The notes: a model not told the origin generated them from the letters alone. DNA of 64,000 nucleotides from Streptomyces camelliae (GCF_027625935.1 NZ_CP115300.1:1550001-1614000); one strand, 5' to 3'. Positions 46,222-54,776 are shown, counted from the stretch's first letter. Made by a program: numbers and translations.

Positions 46222-46237
46222 TATGACCGGCGTCATA
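46222..46237. promoter_or_regulatory. TetR operator O1
   Basis: TATGAC-CGGC-GTCATA: perfect six-base arms around four bases. Confidence 0.75.
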
Positions 46238-46247
46238 ACGGCCGCTA

Positions 46248-46265
46248 CTATGACAGCGGTCATAG
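46248..46265. promoter_or_regulatory. TetR operator O2
   Basis: CTATGAC-AGCG-GTCATAG: perfect seven-base arms. It is 27 bp centre-to-centre from O1 and ends 28 bp before the dehydrogenase start. Confidence 0.75.
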
Positions 46266-46293
46266 TCGATTTCCGGAGGGAAGGACGGCCCCC

Positions 46294-47175
46294 GTGCACG
46301 TCGGTTTCATCGGTCTCGGAGTGATGGGCCGGCCCATGGCCCTGCGCCTGGCGTCCGCCGGCACTCCCCTGGTGGTCTGGAACCGGACCCCGGAGCGCGC
46401 CGCACCCCTGCGCGCTGCCGGCGCCGACGTCGCGGCGAGCGTCGACGAGGTGTTCTCGCGGGCGGACGTGGTGCTGCTGATGCTCGCCGACGAAGCCGCG
46501 ATCGACAGCGTCCTCGGCCGCGGCACCCCCGCCCTCGCTGCCCGGGTCGCGGATCGCACCGTCGTCCACATGGGCACGACCTCCCCCGAGTACTCCGCCG
46601 CCCTGGAGACCGACATCCGCACGGCCGGCGGCCGCTACGTCGAGGCACCCGTCTCCGGGTCACGCGTCCCCGCGGAACAGGGTCAGCTGGTCGCCATGCT
46701 GGCCGGCGACGAGGACGCCGTGGCCGCCGTACGCCCCCTGCTCGCACCCCTGTGCCGGGAGACGTTCGAATGCGGCCCGGCACCGGGCGCGCTGCTGATG
46801 AAGCTCTCGGTCAACCTGTTCCTGATCACCCTGGTGACCGGGCTGACCGAGGCCTTCCACTTCGCCGAGCGGCAGGGCCTGGACCGACGGCTGTTCCTCG
46901 ACGTCCTCGACGCGGGCCCCATGGCCAGCGGGGTCTCCCGGATGAAGGCACCCAAGCTGCGCGAGCGCGACTTCGCGGTACAGGCGGCCGCCCTGGACGT
47001 CCTGAAGAACAACCGCCTCATCGCCGACGCCGCCCGCAAGGCCCACCTGGCCTCACCCCTCCTCGACGCGTGCCACACCCTGTTCGAGGAGACCGTGGCC
47101 CAGGGGTACGGCGGCGAGGACATGGTCGCCGTACTGCGGGCGATCGAGGCGCGGACCGCCGGAGGGACGGCGTAG
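46294..47175 (+). CDS. NAD(P)-dependent 3-hydroxyisobutyrate dehydrogenase-like oxidoreductase
   Basis: A 293-aa beta-hydroxyacid dehydrogenase. [20 protein letters not shown] is the coenzyme motif. [20 protein letters not shown] is the substrate loop, and the catalytic Lys is in [40 protein letters not shown] closes the C-terminal domain. It would reduce or oxidise a small beta-hydroxyacid or semialdehyde (glyoxylate/succinic semialdehyde reductases share the fold). The paired operators predict control by the divergent TetR. Confidence 0.88.
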   Translation: MHVGFIGLGVMGRPMALRLASAGTPLVVWNRTPERAAPLRAAGADVAASVDEVFSRADVVLLMLADEAAIDSVLGRGTPALAARVADRTVVHMGTTSPEYSAALETDIRTAGGRYVEAPVSGSRVPAEQGQLVAMLAGDEDAVAAVRPLLAPLCRETFECGPAPGALLMKLSVNLFLITLVTGLTEAFHFAERQGLDRRLFLDVLDAGPMASGVSRMKAPKLRERDFAVQAAALDVLKNNRLIADAARKAHLASPLLDACHTLFEETVAQGYGGEDMVAVLRAIEARTAGGTA

Positions 47176-47221
47176 ACCGTATGGGGCATGGGGAATGCGG
47201 TAGATCGCAGACAGTCGGCCG

Positions 47222-47662
47222 TCACCCCTTCTTCGGGATCCCGTAGACCCGCTCGACCCGCAGCCGTACCACCAGACGCCGGTCGCGGACCATCGCCGCC
47301 CGGTAGTCGTCCCAGTCGGGGTGTTCGCCGAGGACGTCCCGGTAGAGCCGGATCAGTTCCTCGACCGTGTCGTCGTGCGGGTCCTGGGCCACCGGGGTCA
47401 GTTCGGCCGTGCCCTCGGCGACCGTGTACGCCCAGCGGTCGGCGCTGGTCACGTGGTAGGAGGCGCGGGGGTCGCGGCGCAGGTTGCGGGTCTTGGCGCG
47501 GTCGTCGGTGACGGAGATCCGGATGATCCGCTCGTCGGGGTAGTAGGCGTGACTGACGTTGGACAGCTGGGGGCGGCCGTCCTTCTTGAGGGTGACCAGG
47601 GTGCCGCCGCGGCCTTCCGACAGCAGTTCGAGCAGTGCGCCCTGCGCGGTGTCGTGAGTCAT
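47222..47662 (-). CDS. PPOX-class F420/flavin-dependent protein
   Basis: A 146-aa split-barrel protein of the pyridoxamine 5'-phosphate oxidase-like class. LVTLKKDGRPQLSNVSHAYY and IRISVTDDRAKTRNLRRDPR are the usual cofactor-binding strands, and VRLRVERVYG is typical of F420-dependent members. It probably reduces a small substrate or binds a deazaflavin. ATG 47662 has no clear ribosome-binding site. It is divergent from a TetR gene, and the paired operators are close to both starts. Confidence 0.83.
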   Translation of the reverse strand: MTHDTAQGALLELLSEGRGGTLVTLKKDGRPQLSNVSHAYYPDERIIRISVTDDRAKTRNLRRDPRASYHVTSADRWAYTVAEGTAELTPVAQDPHDDTVEELIRLYRDVLGEHPDWDDYRAAMVRDRRLVVRLRVERVYGIPKKG

Positions 47663-47714
47663 AGCAGGGTCAACTCGCCGGAGCGGCCCCCGCATTCCCG
47701 CACACCAGACGTTG

Positions 47715-47729
47715 GTAGACAGCGTCTAC
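47715..47729. promoter_or_regulatory. TetR operator A
   Basis: GTAGAC-AGC-GTCTAC: perfect six-base arms in the spacer between the PPOX and TetR genes. Confidence 0.75.
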
Positions 47730-47738
47730 TACCTACTG

Positions 47739-47753
47739 GTAGACAGTGTCTAT
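47739..47753. promoter_or_regulatory. TetR operator B overlapping the start codon
   Basis: GTAGAC-AGT-GTCTAT: 24 bp from operator A. Its last bases are the first two of the TetR ATG at 47752, suggesting a leaderless transcript and direct autorepression. Confidence 0.75.
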
Positions 47754-48330
47754 GACTGAGTCGGACACGGGGTTGCGGGAGCTTCTGGTCGATGTGGGGG
47801 TGGAGCTGCTGGCCGCCGAGGGGCTGTCGGCGCTGACCCTGCGGGAGATCGCCCGGCGGGCCGGCGTCTCGCACGGGGCGCCGCGCCGCTACTTCCCCAC
47901 CCATCTGGAGCTGCTGTCGGCCATCGCGCGCCGGGGCTTCGCCGATCTGGCCGAGCGGGTGGAGCGGATGCCCGGCCCGGGCGCCGGGGCGCGGGCGCGG
48001 GTGGCCGGGCTGGCGCGGACGTACCTGGAGTTCGCGCTGGACCGTCCCGGCATGTATGAGCTGATGTTCCGTCATGATCTGCTGGAAAGCGGTCATCTGG
48101 GGCTGCGGGAGGCGAGTCTGCCGCTGTTCGGTCTGCTGGCCGGGCTGGTCGGGCAGGTGCGGCCGGAGGCCGATGCCCGGCTGGTGGCGGGCGCGTTGTG
48201 GGCGAATCTGCACGGTATTGCGCAGTTGTGGCGCTGGCACAGTCTTCAACTGGCCGTCGAGAAAGAGGACTTCGAGTCGCTGCTCGATGCGGTGCTGGCC
48301 GCGCACCTGGGTGCGGAGGACGGCCGGTGA
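47752..48330 (+). CDS. TetR-family regulator
   Basis: A 192-aa regulator. TLREIARRAGVSHGAPRRYF is the helix-turn-helix; the C-terminal part (YLEFALDRPGMYELMFRHDL) is the TetR_C domain often found with efflux genes. ATG 47752 lies inside an operator palindrome and has no ribosome-binding site, so the mRNA may be leaderless. The stop overlaps the MFS start as GTGA, coupling repressor and exporter. Confidence 0.88.
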   Translation: MTESDTGLRELLVDVGVELLAAEGLSALTLREIARRAGVSHGAPRRYFPTHLELLSAIARRGFADLAERVERMPGPGAGARARVAGLARTYLEFALDRPGMYELMFRHDLLESGHLGLREASLPLFGLLAGLVGQVRPEADARLVAGALWANLHGIAQLWRWHSLQLAVEKEDFESLLDAVLAAHLGAEDGR

Positions 48331-49676
48331 ACCGGCGGTGGACGCTGGCGAGCAGTGTCGCGGGTGCGGTGGTCGTAGCCCTGGACGGTACGGTCCTCAC
48401 GGTCGCCCAGCCGCGCCTGCAACGGGAGTTGGGGGCATCGTTCGCCGAGGTGCAGTGGACCAGTACGGCGTATCTGATCGCGGTGGCGAGCCTGCTGGTG
48501 TTCGCGGGAAGGCTCGGTGACCGGTTCGGGCACCGGCGGATGTTCGCGCTCGGCATGCTGGGGTTCGGGGCGGTGTCGGCGGGCGTCGGACTCGCGCCCG
48601 GGGTGGGGTGGGTGGTCGGACTGCGGGCGGTGCAGGGGGTGTTCGGGGCGCTGTTGCAGCCGGCCACGCTGGGCATGCTGCGGGCCGCGTTCCCGCCGGA
48701 GGCGCTGGCGAAGCCGCTGGCCGTGCGGACGGCGGCGATCGGACTGGCGGCGGCAGCGGGACCGGTGGTCGGCGGAGCTCTGGTGACGTCCCTGGGCTGG
48801 CGGGCGGCGTTCTTCCTGAACGTGCTGCCGGCGCTCACCTTCGGCCTGCCGGCCCTGCGGCGCCCGGAGCGGGCTGCGGCGGGGGCCCGGAGCGCGCTGG
48901 ACGTACCGGGGGCGGTGCTGCTCGCGGGGACGCTGGCCTGCCTGGTCCATGCGCTGACCGCGCGGCCCGTCTCCTGGGCGGGGCTCGTCCTCGCCGGGGC
49001 CGGGGCGGCGGTCCTCGTCCGGCACGAGCGGCGTACGGCGTGCCCGCTGCTGCCGCCGGGCGTCGTCGGGTCGCGGGCGGTCGGGGCGGCGCTCGGTGTC
49101 CTGGTCGCGGTCTCGGCAGCCCTGTTCGGCACGCTCTTCACGGCTGTCTACGTCCTCCAACGCGGCCTGGGTCTCGACCCGTTGGCCGGCGCGCTGCGCG
49201 CCCTGCCGCTGGCGGTGCTGATGGTGGCGTCCGCCGCGCTGTGCCCGGTGCTGCTGCGCCGGCTCGGGGCGCGCGGTACGACGGCGGCGGCGACGGCGCT
49301 GCTCGCGCTCGGTGTCCTCGTGCTGTCGCAGGCCGCCTCGGCGCCGGTGTTCGGCGGTGGGTTCGCTCTGCTGGGCGCCGGGTTCGGGACGGTGATGGTG
49401 GCGGCCACCCATGTCGTGGTGACGCAGGCCGAGGCGGCGGCCGCCGGGGTCGCGGGCGGGCTGCAGCAGACCGCGCTCAACGTGGGCCCCGCCCTGGGCG
49501 TGGCCGCGGCGAGCACACTGCAGGGTGCCGGGACCGGGCCGGCGCTGCTCGTCCTGGCCGCCGTGGCAGCGCTCGGAGTGCCCCTGGCCTGCGCGCTGTC
49601 CGGGGCGGGCGGCGTCGCGTCGGTCACACACGGCGCCGAAGATCGGGTACGGAACGGGCTTCCTGCGCGACGATGA
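48327..49676 (+). CDS. MFS drug-type exporter
   Basis: A 449-aa permease of the DHA2-like group, rich in hydrophobic helices (12-14). LDGTVLTVAQPRLQRELGA is motif D1-like, GRLGDRFGHRRMFALGMLGF is motif A, and GPVVGGALVTSLGWRAAFFL is the antiporter motif C. It probably exports a toxic compound sensed by the coupled TetR. GTG 48327 follows GGAGG. The C-terminal 25 residues are hydrophilic. Confidence 0.87.
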   Translation: MNRRWTLASSVAGAVVVALDGTVLTVAQPRLQRELGASFAEVQWTSTAYLIAVASLLVFAGRLGDRFGHRRMFALGMLGFGAVSAGVGLAPGVGWVVGLRAVQGVFGALLQPATLGMLRAAFPPEALAKPLAVRTAAIGLAAAAGPVVGGALVTSLGWRAAFFLNVLPALTFGLPALRRPERAAAGARSALDVPGAVLLAGTLACLVHALTARPVSWAGLVLAGAGAAVLVRHERRTACPLLPPGVVGSRAVGAALGVLVAVSAALFGTLFTAVYVLQRGLGLDPLAGALRALPLAVLMVASAALCPVLLRRLGARGTTAAATALLALGVLVLSQAASAPVFGGGFALLGAGFGTVMVAATHVVVTQAEAAAAGVAGGLQQTALNVGPALGVAAASTLQGAGTGPALLVLAAVAALGVPLACALSGAGGVASVTHGAEDRVRNGLPARR

Positions 49677-49740
49677 GCACCGGTGCGGACCGACCGGGCG
49701 GCCGGGCGGCATCGCGTACGAAGGCGACCGGAGGAGAGCG

Positions 49741-51000
49741 ATGACACAGCTGCGACAGGAAGTCGGCCCGGACGAGGCGGGACTGGACGGCGAGGCGCTG
49801 GACCGGCTGGAGAAGCACTTCGCCCGTCACGTCGACGAGGGCCGGCTGCCCGGCTGGCTGCTGTCCGTGGCCCGTGGCGGCCGCGTCGCGCATCTCACCA
49901 CGTACGGTCTGCGCGATGTCGCGGCCGGGCTGCCGGTCGGGCCGGACACGCTGTGGCGGATCTACTCGATGACCAAGCCGGTCACCGCCGTCGCTGTGCT
50001 GCTGCTGGTGGAGGAGGGCCGGCTGGGCCTCGACGACCCGCTGGAACGCCATCTGCCGGCGTTCGCCGGCCCCCGGGTGTACGACGGCGGTTCAGGCATC
50101 GAGGGCCCCGACAGCACAGAGGGCACCGAAGGCGTCGGCGTGCGCACCCGGCCCGCCGCCGGCCCGATCCTGATCCGCCACCTGCTCACCCACACCGCCG
50201 GGTTGACCTTCGGCTTCTACCATCACCATCCGGTCGACGCCCTGTACCGCGCATCGGGTCTGGAGTACTCGGTGCCGCCGGGCGCCGATCTGGCCGAGAC
50301 GGTCGAGGTGTACGCGCGGATGCCGCTGCAGTTCGACCCGGGGACGCAGTGGAACTACTCGGTCGCCTCGAACGTGCTCGGCCGGGTGATCGAGGTGGTC
50401 TCCGGGCAGCCGCTGGACGCGTTCTTCTCGACGCGGATCCTCGGCCCGCTCGGCATGACCGACACGGGTTTCCACCTCGCGCCCGAACAGGCGCCCCGGC
50501 TGGCCGAGTTGTACCGGGAGACGGACGAGGGCGGGATCGCACCGGTGCCGGGGCTGCCGGTGCACGGCCGGCCGCGGTTCCTGTCCGGCAGCGGCGGGCT
50601 GGTCTCCTCGGCGTACGACTTCCACCGGTTCATGGAGATGCTGCGCCGGGGCGGCGAACTGGACGGTGTCCGGCTGCTGTCGGCGGTCAGCGTCGCGCTG
50701 ATGACCGGCAACCGGCTGCCCGGTGGCGCCGTCCTGCGCGCCTTCGGTGCCCCCGTGCATCAGGAGCCCGGCAACGACGGCCTCGGCTTCGGCTTCAACG
50801 TCTCGGTGGTGGTCGACCCGTCCCGCACCCTGGCCCCGTCCAGCCTCGGTACGTACGGCTGGACGGGCGCGGCCACGACCGCGTTCTGGGTGGACCCGGC
50901 CCGTGAGCTGACGGTGCAGTTCATGACCCAGGTGCGCCCGAAGACGCTGAAGGTGTTCCCGGAGCTGCGGCGGCTGGTGCACGAGGCGGTCGTCTGCTGA
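49741..51000 (+). CDS. Serine hydrolase, beta-lactamase class C family
   Basis: A 419-aa enzyme of the penicillin-binding-protein/esterase fold. Ser76 and Lys79 in IYSMTKPVTAVA are the S-x-x-K nucleophile pair. NYSVASNVLG holds the tyrosine motif, and YGWTGAATTAFWVDP is near the third motif. There is no signal peptide, so an intracellular esterase is more likely than a beta-lactamase or carboxypeptidase. A loop (GGSGIEGPDSTEGTEGVGV) is an unusual insert. ATG 49741 follows GGAGGAGAG. It ends in a bidirectional hairpin with ribA. Confidence 0.85.
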   Translation: MTQLRQEVGPDEAGLDGEALDRLEKHFARHVDEGRLPGWLLSVARGGRVAHLTTYGLRDVAAGLPVGPDTLWRIYSMTKPVTAVAVLLLVEEGRLGLDDPLERHLPAFAGPRVYDGGSGIEGPDSTEGTEGVGVRTRPAAGPILIRHLLTHTAGLTFGFYHHHPVDALYRASGLEYSVPPGADLAETVEVYARMPLQFDPGTQWNYSVASNVLGRVIEVVSGQPLDAFFSTRILGPLGMTDTGFHLAPEQAPRLAELYRETDEGGIAPVPGLPVHGRPRFLSGSGGLVSSAYDFHRFMEMLRRGGELDGVRLLSAVSVALMTGNRLPGGAVLRAFGAPVHQEPGNDGLGFGFNVSVVVDPSRTLAPSSLGTYGWTGAATTAFWVDPARELTVQFMTQVRPKTLKVFPELRRLVHEAVVC

Positions 51001-51034
51001 CCGCCCGGCCGGCCCGGCGCCCCGGGGCGGTCAG
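50997..51034. terminator. Hairpin spanning both stop codons
   Basis: CTGACCGCCC (50997-51006) pairs with GGGCGGTCAG (51025-51034). The arms contain the stop codons of the convergent hydrolase and GTP cyclohydrolase genes. Confidence 0.65.
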
Positions 51035-51702
51035 GAGCCGTGGGCGACGGCGTCCAGGTGCGGCAGGATGTGGTCGAGCCGTTCCCGCTTGGTGCGCAGA
51101 TAGGTGATGTTGCTCTCGCACGGCTCGATCAGCAGCGGCACCTGCTCGGCGACCTGGATGCCGTGCCGGACGAGGGCTTCGCGCTTGCGCGGGTTGTTGG
51201 ACATCAGCCGTACCGAGCGTACGCCGAGGTCGCGCAGGATCTCGGCGGCGACGCCGTAGTCACGGGCGTCGACCGGCAGGCCGAGGGCGAGGTTCGCCTC
51301 CACGGTGTCCAGGCCCTCCGCCTGCAGGGCCATCGCGCGCAGTTTGGCGAGCAGGCCGATGCCGCGGCCCTCGTGACCCCTCAAGTAGACGACGATGCCG
51401 CTGCCTTCGGCGACGACGGCGCGCAGTGCGGACGCCAGCTGGTCGCCGCACTCGCAGTGCCGGGAGCCGAACGCGTCGCCGGTCAGGCATTCGGAGTGCA
51501 GCCGGGTCAGCACGTTCTCGGTGCCGATCTCCCCGTATACGAGGGCCACTTGCTCGTCGCCGCGGTCGTGGTCCAGGTAGCCGACCGCCTGGAATTTGCC
51601 GTACACGGTGGGCAGCGGTGCGTTCACGACGCGTTCCGCGCCCGATCGCCGCGGGGACTTCGCGCCGAGAACGCCGATGGTGTCGCCGGTGTTGTCTGTC
51701 AT
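51031..51702 (-). CDS. ribA: GTP cyclohydrolase II paralogue, probably FAPy-forming
   Basis: A 223-aa stand-alone GTP cyclohydrolase II domain. Zinc ligands Cys72, Cys83 and Cys85 lie in SECLTGDAF and SRHCECGDQ. EGRGIGLLAKLRAMALQ binds GTP. Where canonical enzymes read KxRAY, residue 124 is Met (codon 51331-51333). From memory, S. coelicolor SCO6655 has the same Tyr-to-Met change and releases the formylated pyrimidine FAPy nucleotide instead of the deformylated riboflavin precursor. A neighbouring creatininase-family gene could do the deformylation. No other riboflavin genes are nearby. ATG 51702 follows GAGGA. Confidence 0.9.
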   Translation of the reverse strand: MTDNTGDTIGVLGAKSPRRSGAERVVNAPLPTVYGKFQAVGYLDHDRGDEQVALVYGEIGTENVLTRLHSECLTGDAFGSRHCECGDQLASALRAVVAEGSGIVVYLRGHEGRGIGLLAKLRAMALQAEGLDTVEANLALGLPVDARDYGVAAEILRDLGVRSVRLMSNNPRKREALVRHGIQVAEQVPLLIEPCESNITYLRTKRERLDHILPHLDAVAHGS

Positions 51703-51736
51703 GATCTGTTTCCTCAAGCGAGACGAAAGGCCGTGA

Positions 51737-52528
51737 ATGATGAGTGGTTCGGGTGCGCGTGCGACGGCCTGTGAATCGGCGCACGGCGTGATGCCGACGG
51801 ACACCACGGAAGACGTACGGGCGCGGGGGACGGGGGTTTCAGCACAGGTCGCCGTCCTTCCCGTCGGCAGTTTCGAACAGCACGGGCCCTTCCTTCCGCT
51901 GGCGACCGACACACTGGTCGCCTGTGCCGTGGCGCGTCGGATCGCCGCCGCCTACCCCGTGCATCTCCTTCCTCCGGTGACGGTCTCCTGCTCGCACGAG
52001 CACGCCGGCTGGCCGGGGACCGTCAGCATCTCCGCCGTGACCCTGCACGCGGTGGTCCGGGACATCGCGGCGTCGCTGCGGCGCGGTGGGGTGGACGCGC
52101 TCGTCGTGGTCAACGGGCACGGCGGCAACTACGTTCTGGGGAATGTCGTGCAGGAGGCGTCCGCGCGCGGTGAGCGGATGGCGCTGTTCCCGGCGGCCGA
52201 GGACTGGGAGGCGGCGCGCGAGCGGGCGGGGGTGCTGACCTCGCTGCTCACCGACATGCATGCCGGGGAAATCGAGACCTCGATTCTTCTGCACGCTCAT
52301 CCCGAATTCGTCCGCCCTGGTTACGAGTCCGCCGATTTCGTCGCCGATGACCGTCGTCATCTGCTCACTGTGGGAATGTCCGCCTATACCGAATCGGGCG
52401 TCATCGGCCGTCCTTCCCTGGGGTCGGCGGAAAAGGGGAGGGAACTGCTGGCGAGCCTGGCGGAATCGTTCGCGGAGACGTTCGCGTTGCTCACGCCCGC
52501 CGAGGATTCCTCAGCGGCGGGGGAATAG
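51737..52528 (+). CDS. Creatininase-family amidohydrolase (possible FAPy deformylase)
   Basis: A 263-aa enzyme. The creatininase metal site is visible: LPVGSFEQHGPFLPLATDTL (Glu, His, Asp), VNGHGGN (His) and DMHAGEIETS (Glu). The family includes creatinine amidohydrolase, MftE and ArfB, the archaeal FAPy deformylase. Its start is 34 bp from the divergent FAPy-type cyclohydrolase, so a deformylase role is the best inference. ATG 51737 follows AAAGG by six bases. Its 3' end overlaps the opposite-strand membrane-protein gene by 145 bp. Confidence 0.82.
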   Translation: MMSGSGARATACESAHGVMPTDTTEDVRARGTGVSAQVAVLPVGSFEQHGPFLPLATDTLVACAVARRIAAAYPVHLLPPVTVSCSHEHAGWPGTVSISAVTLHAVVRDIAASLRRGGVDALVVVNGHGGNYVLGNVVQEASARGERMALFPAAEDWEAARERAGVLTSLLTDMHAGEIETSILLHAHPEFVRPGYESADFVADDRRHLLTVGMSAYTESGVIGRPSLGSAEKGRELLASLAESFAETFALLTPAEDSSAAGE

Positions 52529-53649
52529 CCGCGCAGCCCGCCGTACCAGCGGGCGACGAGGACGACGGCGCCGGGCAGGCTCGCCACGAAGCTGAGCACG
52601 CCGTACACCACGGCGACGGCGACGCCGCTGCTCGCGCCGAGCCCCGCGGCGCCGAACGCCCAGGCGGTGACGCCCTCGCGGGGGCCGAAACCGCCGACGT
52701 TCAGGGGCAGGCCCATGGCGACCAGGGCGAGAACCGCGAGCGGGATCAGTACGGCCACGGAGGCGGCGGATCCGGTGACCCGGGCCGCGACGACGAACAT
52801 CGCCAGGTGCCCGGCCAGGATCACGGCGGAGGCCACCGCGACACCGGGGCCGGCCTGCCGGGACAGCAGCCCCTGCCGCGCCTCGCCGAGGCCGGTGCGC
52901 AGCGCGCCCCGGCGGCGGGTGGAGGCGCGGTTCATGCGGACGGCGAGGACGACGGCGAGGGCTCCTGTGACGGCCAGGGCGGCGAGCGGGGCGACATCGC
53001 GCGCCTCGTCCCGGACGGGCGAGGGCAGGACGAGCAGCGCCGCCGCGCCGAACACGGCCAGCGCGATCTGCCCGGCGACCCGCTCCAGCACCACCGCCTT
53101 CACGCCGCGCCGCAGGTCACCGGCGCTCTGCCCGTGCCGTACCGCCCGGTGCACATCGCCCAGGACGCCGCCGGGCAGCGCCGCGTTCAGGAACAGCGCG
53201 CGGTAGTAGTCGGCGACGGCGGGCCCGAACGGCAGCCGGATCCGCAGTGCCCGGGCCACCAACTGCCAGCGCCAGGCGCTGAGCACGGTGGTGACCACGC
53301 CGATGCCCAGCGCGGCCAGCACGGTCACGGCATCGATCCGCCGCAGTCCGTCGACCAGCGCACCGGTCCCCAGCCGCCACAGCAGCACGCCGAGGATGAC
53401 CACACCGACGACGGTCCCGACGTGCGTGCGCAGGGTGCGGGGGCCGGGACGGCGGGGGGTGGGGGGCTGCGGTGAGGTGGGGGTGGGTGCGGGCTCGGAC
53501 GGGGGTGTGACCGGTTCCGGCGGTACGGTGGCCGCCTCGACGGTCGTACGCCGGGCACCCGCGTCCACACCGTGCACGCGCACGCGGGCCGCCGTGCCGG
53601 TGGACGTCACGCGCCCTCGCAGGTCGGCTGCCGTCGTCCGGGCGGTCAT
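52384..53649 (-). CDS. UPF0104/LPG synthase-like membrane protein
   Basis: A 421-aa protein. After a 75-residue Pro/Thr-rich cytoplasmic head there are about eight hydrophobic helices. LRRIDAVTVLAALGIGVVTT, WRWQLVARALRIRLPF and YYRALFLNAALPGGVLGDVH match the lysylphosphatidylglycerol synthase transmembrane domain. NVGGFGPREGVTAWAFGAAG is another family signature. Such domains transport or modify lipid-linked products; no aminoacyl transferase domain is present. ATG 53649 overlaps the methyltransferase stop (ATGA). About 48 C-terminal residues are encoded opposite the creatininase gene. Confidence 0.83.
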   Translation of the reverse strand: MTARTTAADLRGRVTSTGTAARVRVHGVDAGARRTTVEAATVPPEPVTPPSEPAPTPTSPQPPTPRRPGPRTLRTHVGTVVGVVILGVLLWRLGTGALVDGLRRIDAVTVLAALGIGVVTTVLSAWRWQLVARALRIRLPFGPAVADYYRALFLNAALPGGVLGDVHRAVRHGQSAGDLRRGVKAVVLERVAGQIALAVFGAAALLVLPSPVRDEARDVAPLAALAVTGALAVVLAVRMNRASTRRRGALRTGLGEARQGLLSRQAGPGVAVASAVILAGHLAMFVVAARVTGSAASVAVLIPLAVLALVAMGLPLNVGGFGPREGVTAWAFGAAGLGASSGVAVAVVYGVLSFVASLPGAVVLVARWYGGLRGYSPAAEESSAGVSNANVSANDSARLASSSLPFSADPREGRPMTPDSV

Positions 53650-54776
53650 GAGGTGCCGCCCGCCGGGCGGGGCAGGGCCAGCAGATCGCTGTGGTGGACC
53701 ACCACGCGCAGTGCGCCGGCCGCGCAGGCGGCGAGCCGGTCGTGCAGATAGGGTTCGGCGCGCTCGCGCAGGTCGGGTCGCTGTTCCACGGCCGCGCCCA
53801 CCCAGCCGCGCAGCCACTGCTCGGTCAGCGCGGCCTGATCAGGGCCGAGCCGCCATGGGCTCGGATGCACCCGTACGGACGCCCCGCGCGCGGCGAACGC
53901 CTCGCAGGCCACGGTGACCGCGTCCGGGCCGAGCAGGCCGGCGCGCCGCTGATGGGCGTTGAACGCCTCGGCGATCTCGGCGTCCAGCGGGTGGTCCGGG
54001 GTGAGTTCGACGCGGCCGGCGACGGACAGCGTGAGCAGCGCGGGACAGCCGGCGCCGGCACAGGCGTCGACGAGGGCGAAGACCTCGTCCCGGGTGAGGA
54101 CGTCGAGCAGCGCGGAGGCGGTGACCAGGGAGGCGCCGCTCAGCGCGTCCGGGGTCAGCCGGGCCACGTCACCGCGCCGGGTCTCGACGCTGACGGGGCT
54201 GCCGTCGGCGGCGGAGCGCGGGGAGGCCACGGCGGCGAAGTGCAGCAGGTAGGGATCGCGGTCGTGGAGGACCCAGTGCTGGGCGCCGTCGAGGCGGGGG
54301 GCCAGCCAGCGGCCCATCGAGCCGGTGCCGCAGCCGAGGTCGTGCACGGCGAGTCCGCCCGCCCGGCCCGGCTGGTTCGCGAGCCGGATCCTGAGCGGGT
54401 CCAGCAGGTCCTGGGCGCGGGCGGCCGCGTCGGGCCCTTCCCGCAACTGGAGCCACTCGGGCGCGTACCGGGGCGGTTCTTCGGGGTCGCCTGCGCGCAG
54501 CCGTACGGTGGCCCGCTCGCCCGGCCGGCCCACGGGCCCGGCACCGGCGACGGCCGACAGCACCGAGTCGGCGGCGGCCGCCGCGGACCCCACGGGACCG
54601 GCGGCACTCTCGACCGTCCCCTCACCGCCGCCCACGCCCGCCGGCATCCTGTGCTCCCCGTTCCCCTTCCTCCGCACGGACTCCTCCTCGCCCTCGCTCC
54701 CCCGCACCGACTCGGCTTCGGCCGGCCCCGGTTGGGCCGGAATCGCGGCGGTGCCGCTCTTCATGGTGTCGGTCAT
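53646..54776 (-). CDS. SAM-dependent methyltransferase
   Basis: A 376-aa protein. The first 110 residues are low-complexity and charged (GSEGEEESVRRKGNGEHRMP). The class I methyltransferase fold follows, with VHDLGCGTGSMGRWLAPRLD as the SAM-binding loop, WVLHDRDPY as the acidic strand, and ASLVTASALLDVLTRDEVFA as motif IV. The substrate is unknown, but coupling by ATGA overlaps to the glycosyltransferase and UPF0104 genes suggests a tailoring step on the cluster product. Confidence 0.83.
   Translation of the reverse strand: MTDTMKSGTAAIPAQPGPAEAESVRGSEGEEESVRRKGNGEHRMPAGVGGGEGTVESAAGPVGSAAAAADSVLSAVAGAGPVGRPGERATVRLRAGDPEEPPRYAPEWLQLREGPDAAARAQDLLDPLRIRLANQPGRAGGLAVHDLGCGTGSMGRWLAPRLDGAQHWVLHDRDPYLLHFAAVASPRSAADGSPVSVETRRGDVARLTPDALSGASLVTASALLDVLTRDEVFALVDACAGAGCPALLTLSVAGRVELTPDHPLDAEIAEAFNAHQRRAGLLGPDAVTVACEAFAARGASVRVHPSPWRLGPDQAALTEQWLRGWVGAAVEQRPDLRERAEPYLHDRLAACAAGALRVVVHHSDLLALPRPAGGTS

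Noticed and set aside
49741..51000. Beta-lactamase resistance gene
   Set aside because: The S-x-x-K fold is there, but there is no signal peptide, so an intracellular esterase is more likely.
51031..51702. Ordinary riboflavin biosynthesis gene
   Set aside because: No ribB, ribD, ribE or ribH or FMN riboswitch nearby, and the key Tyr is Met.
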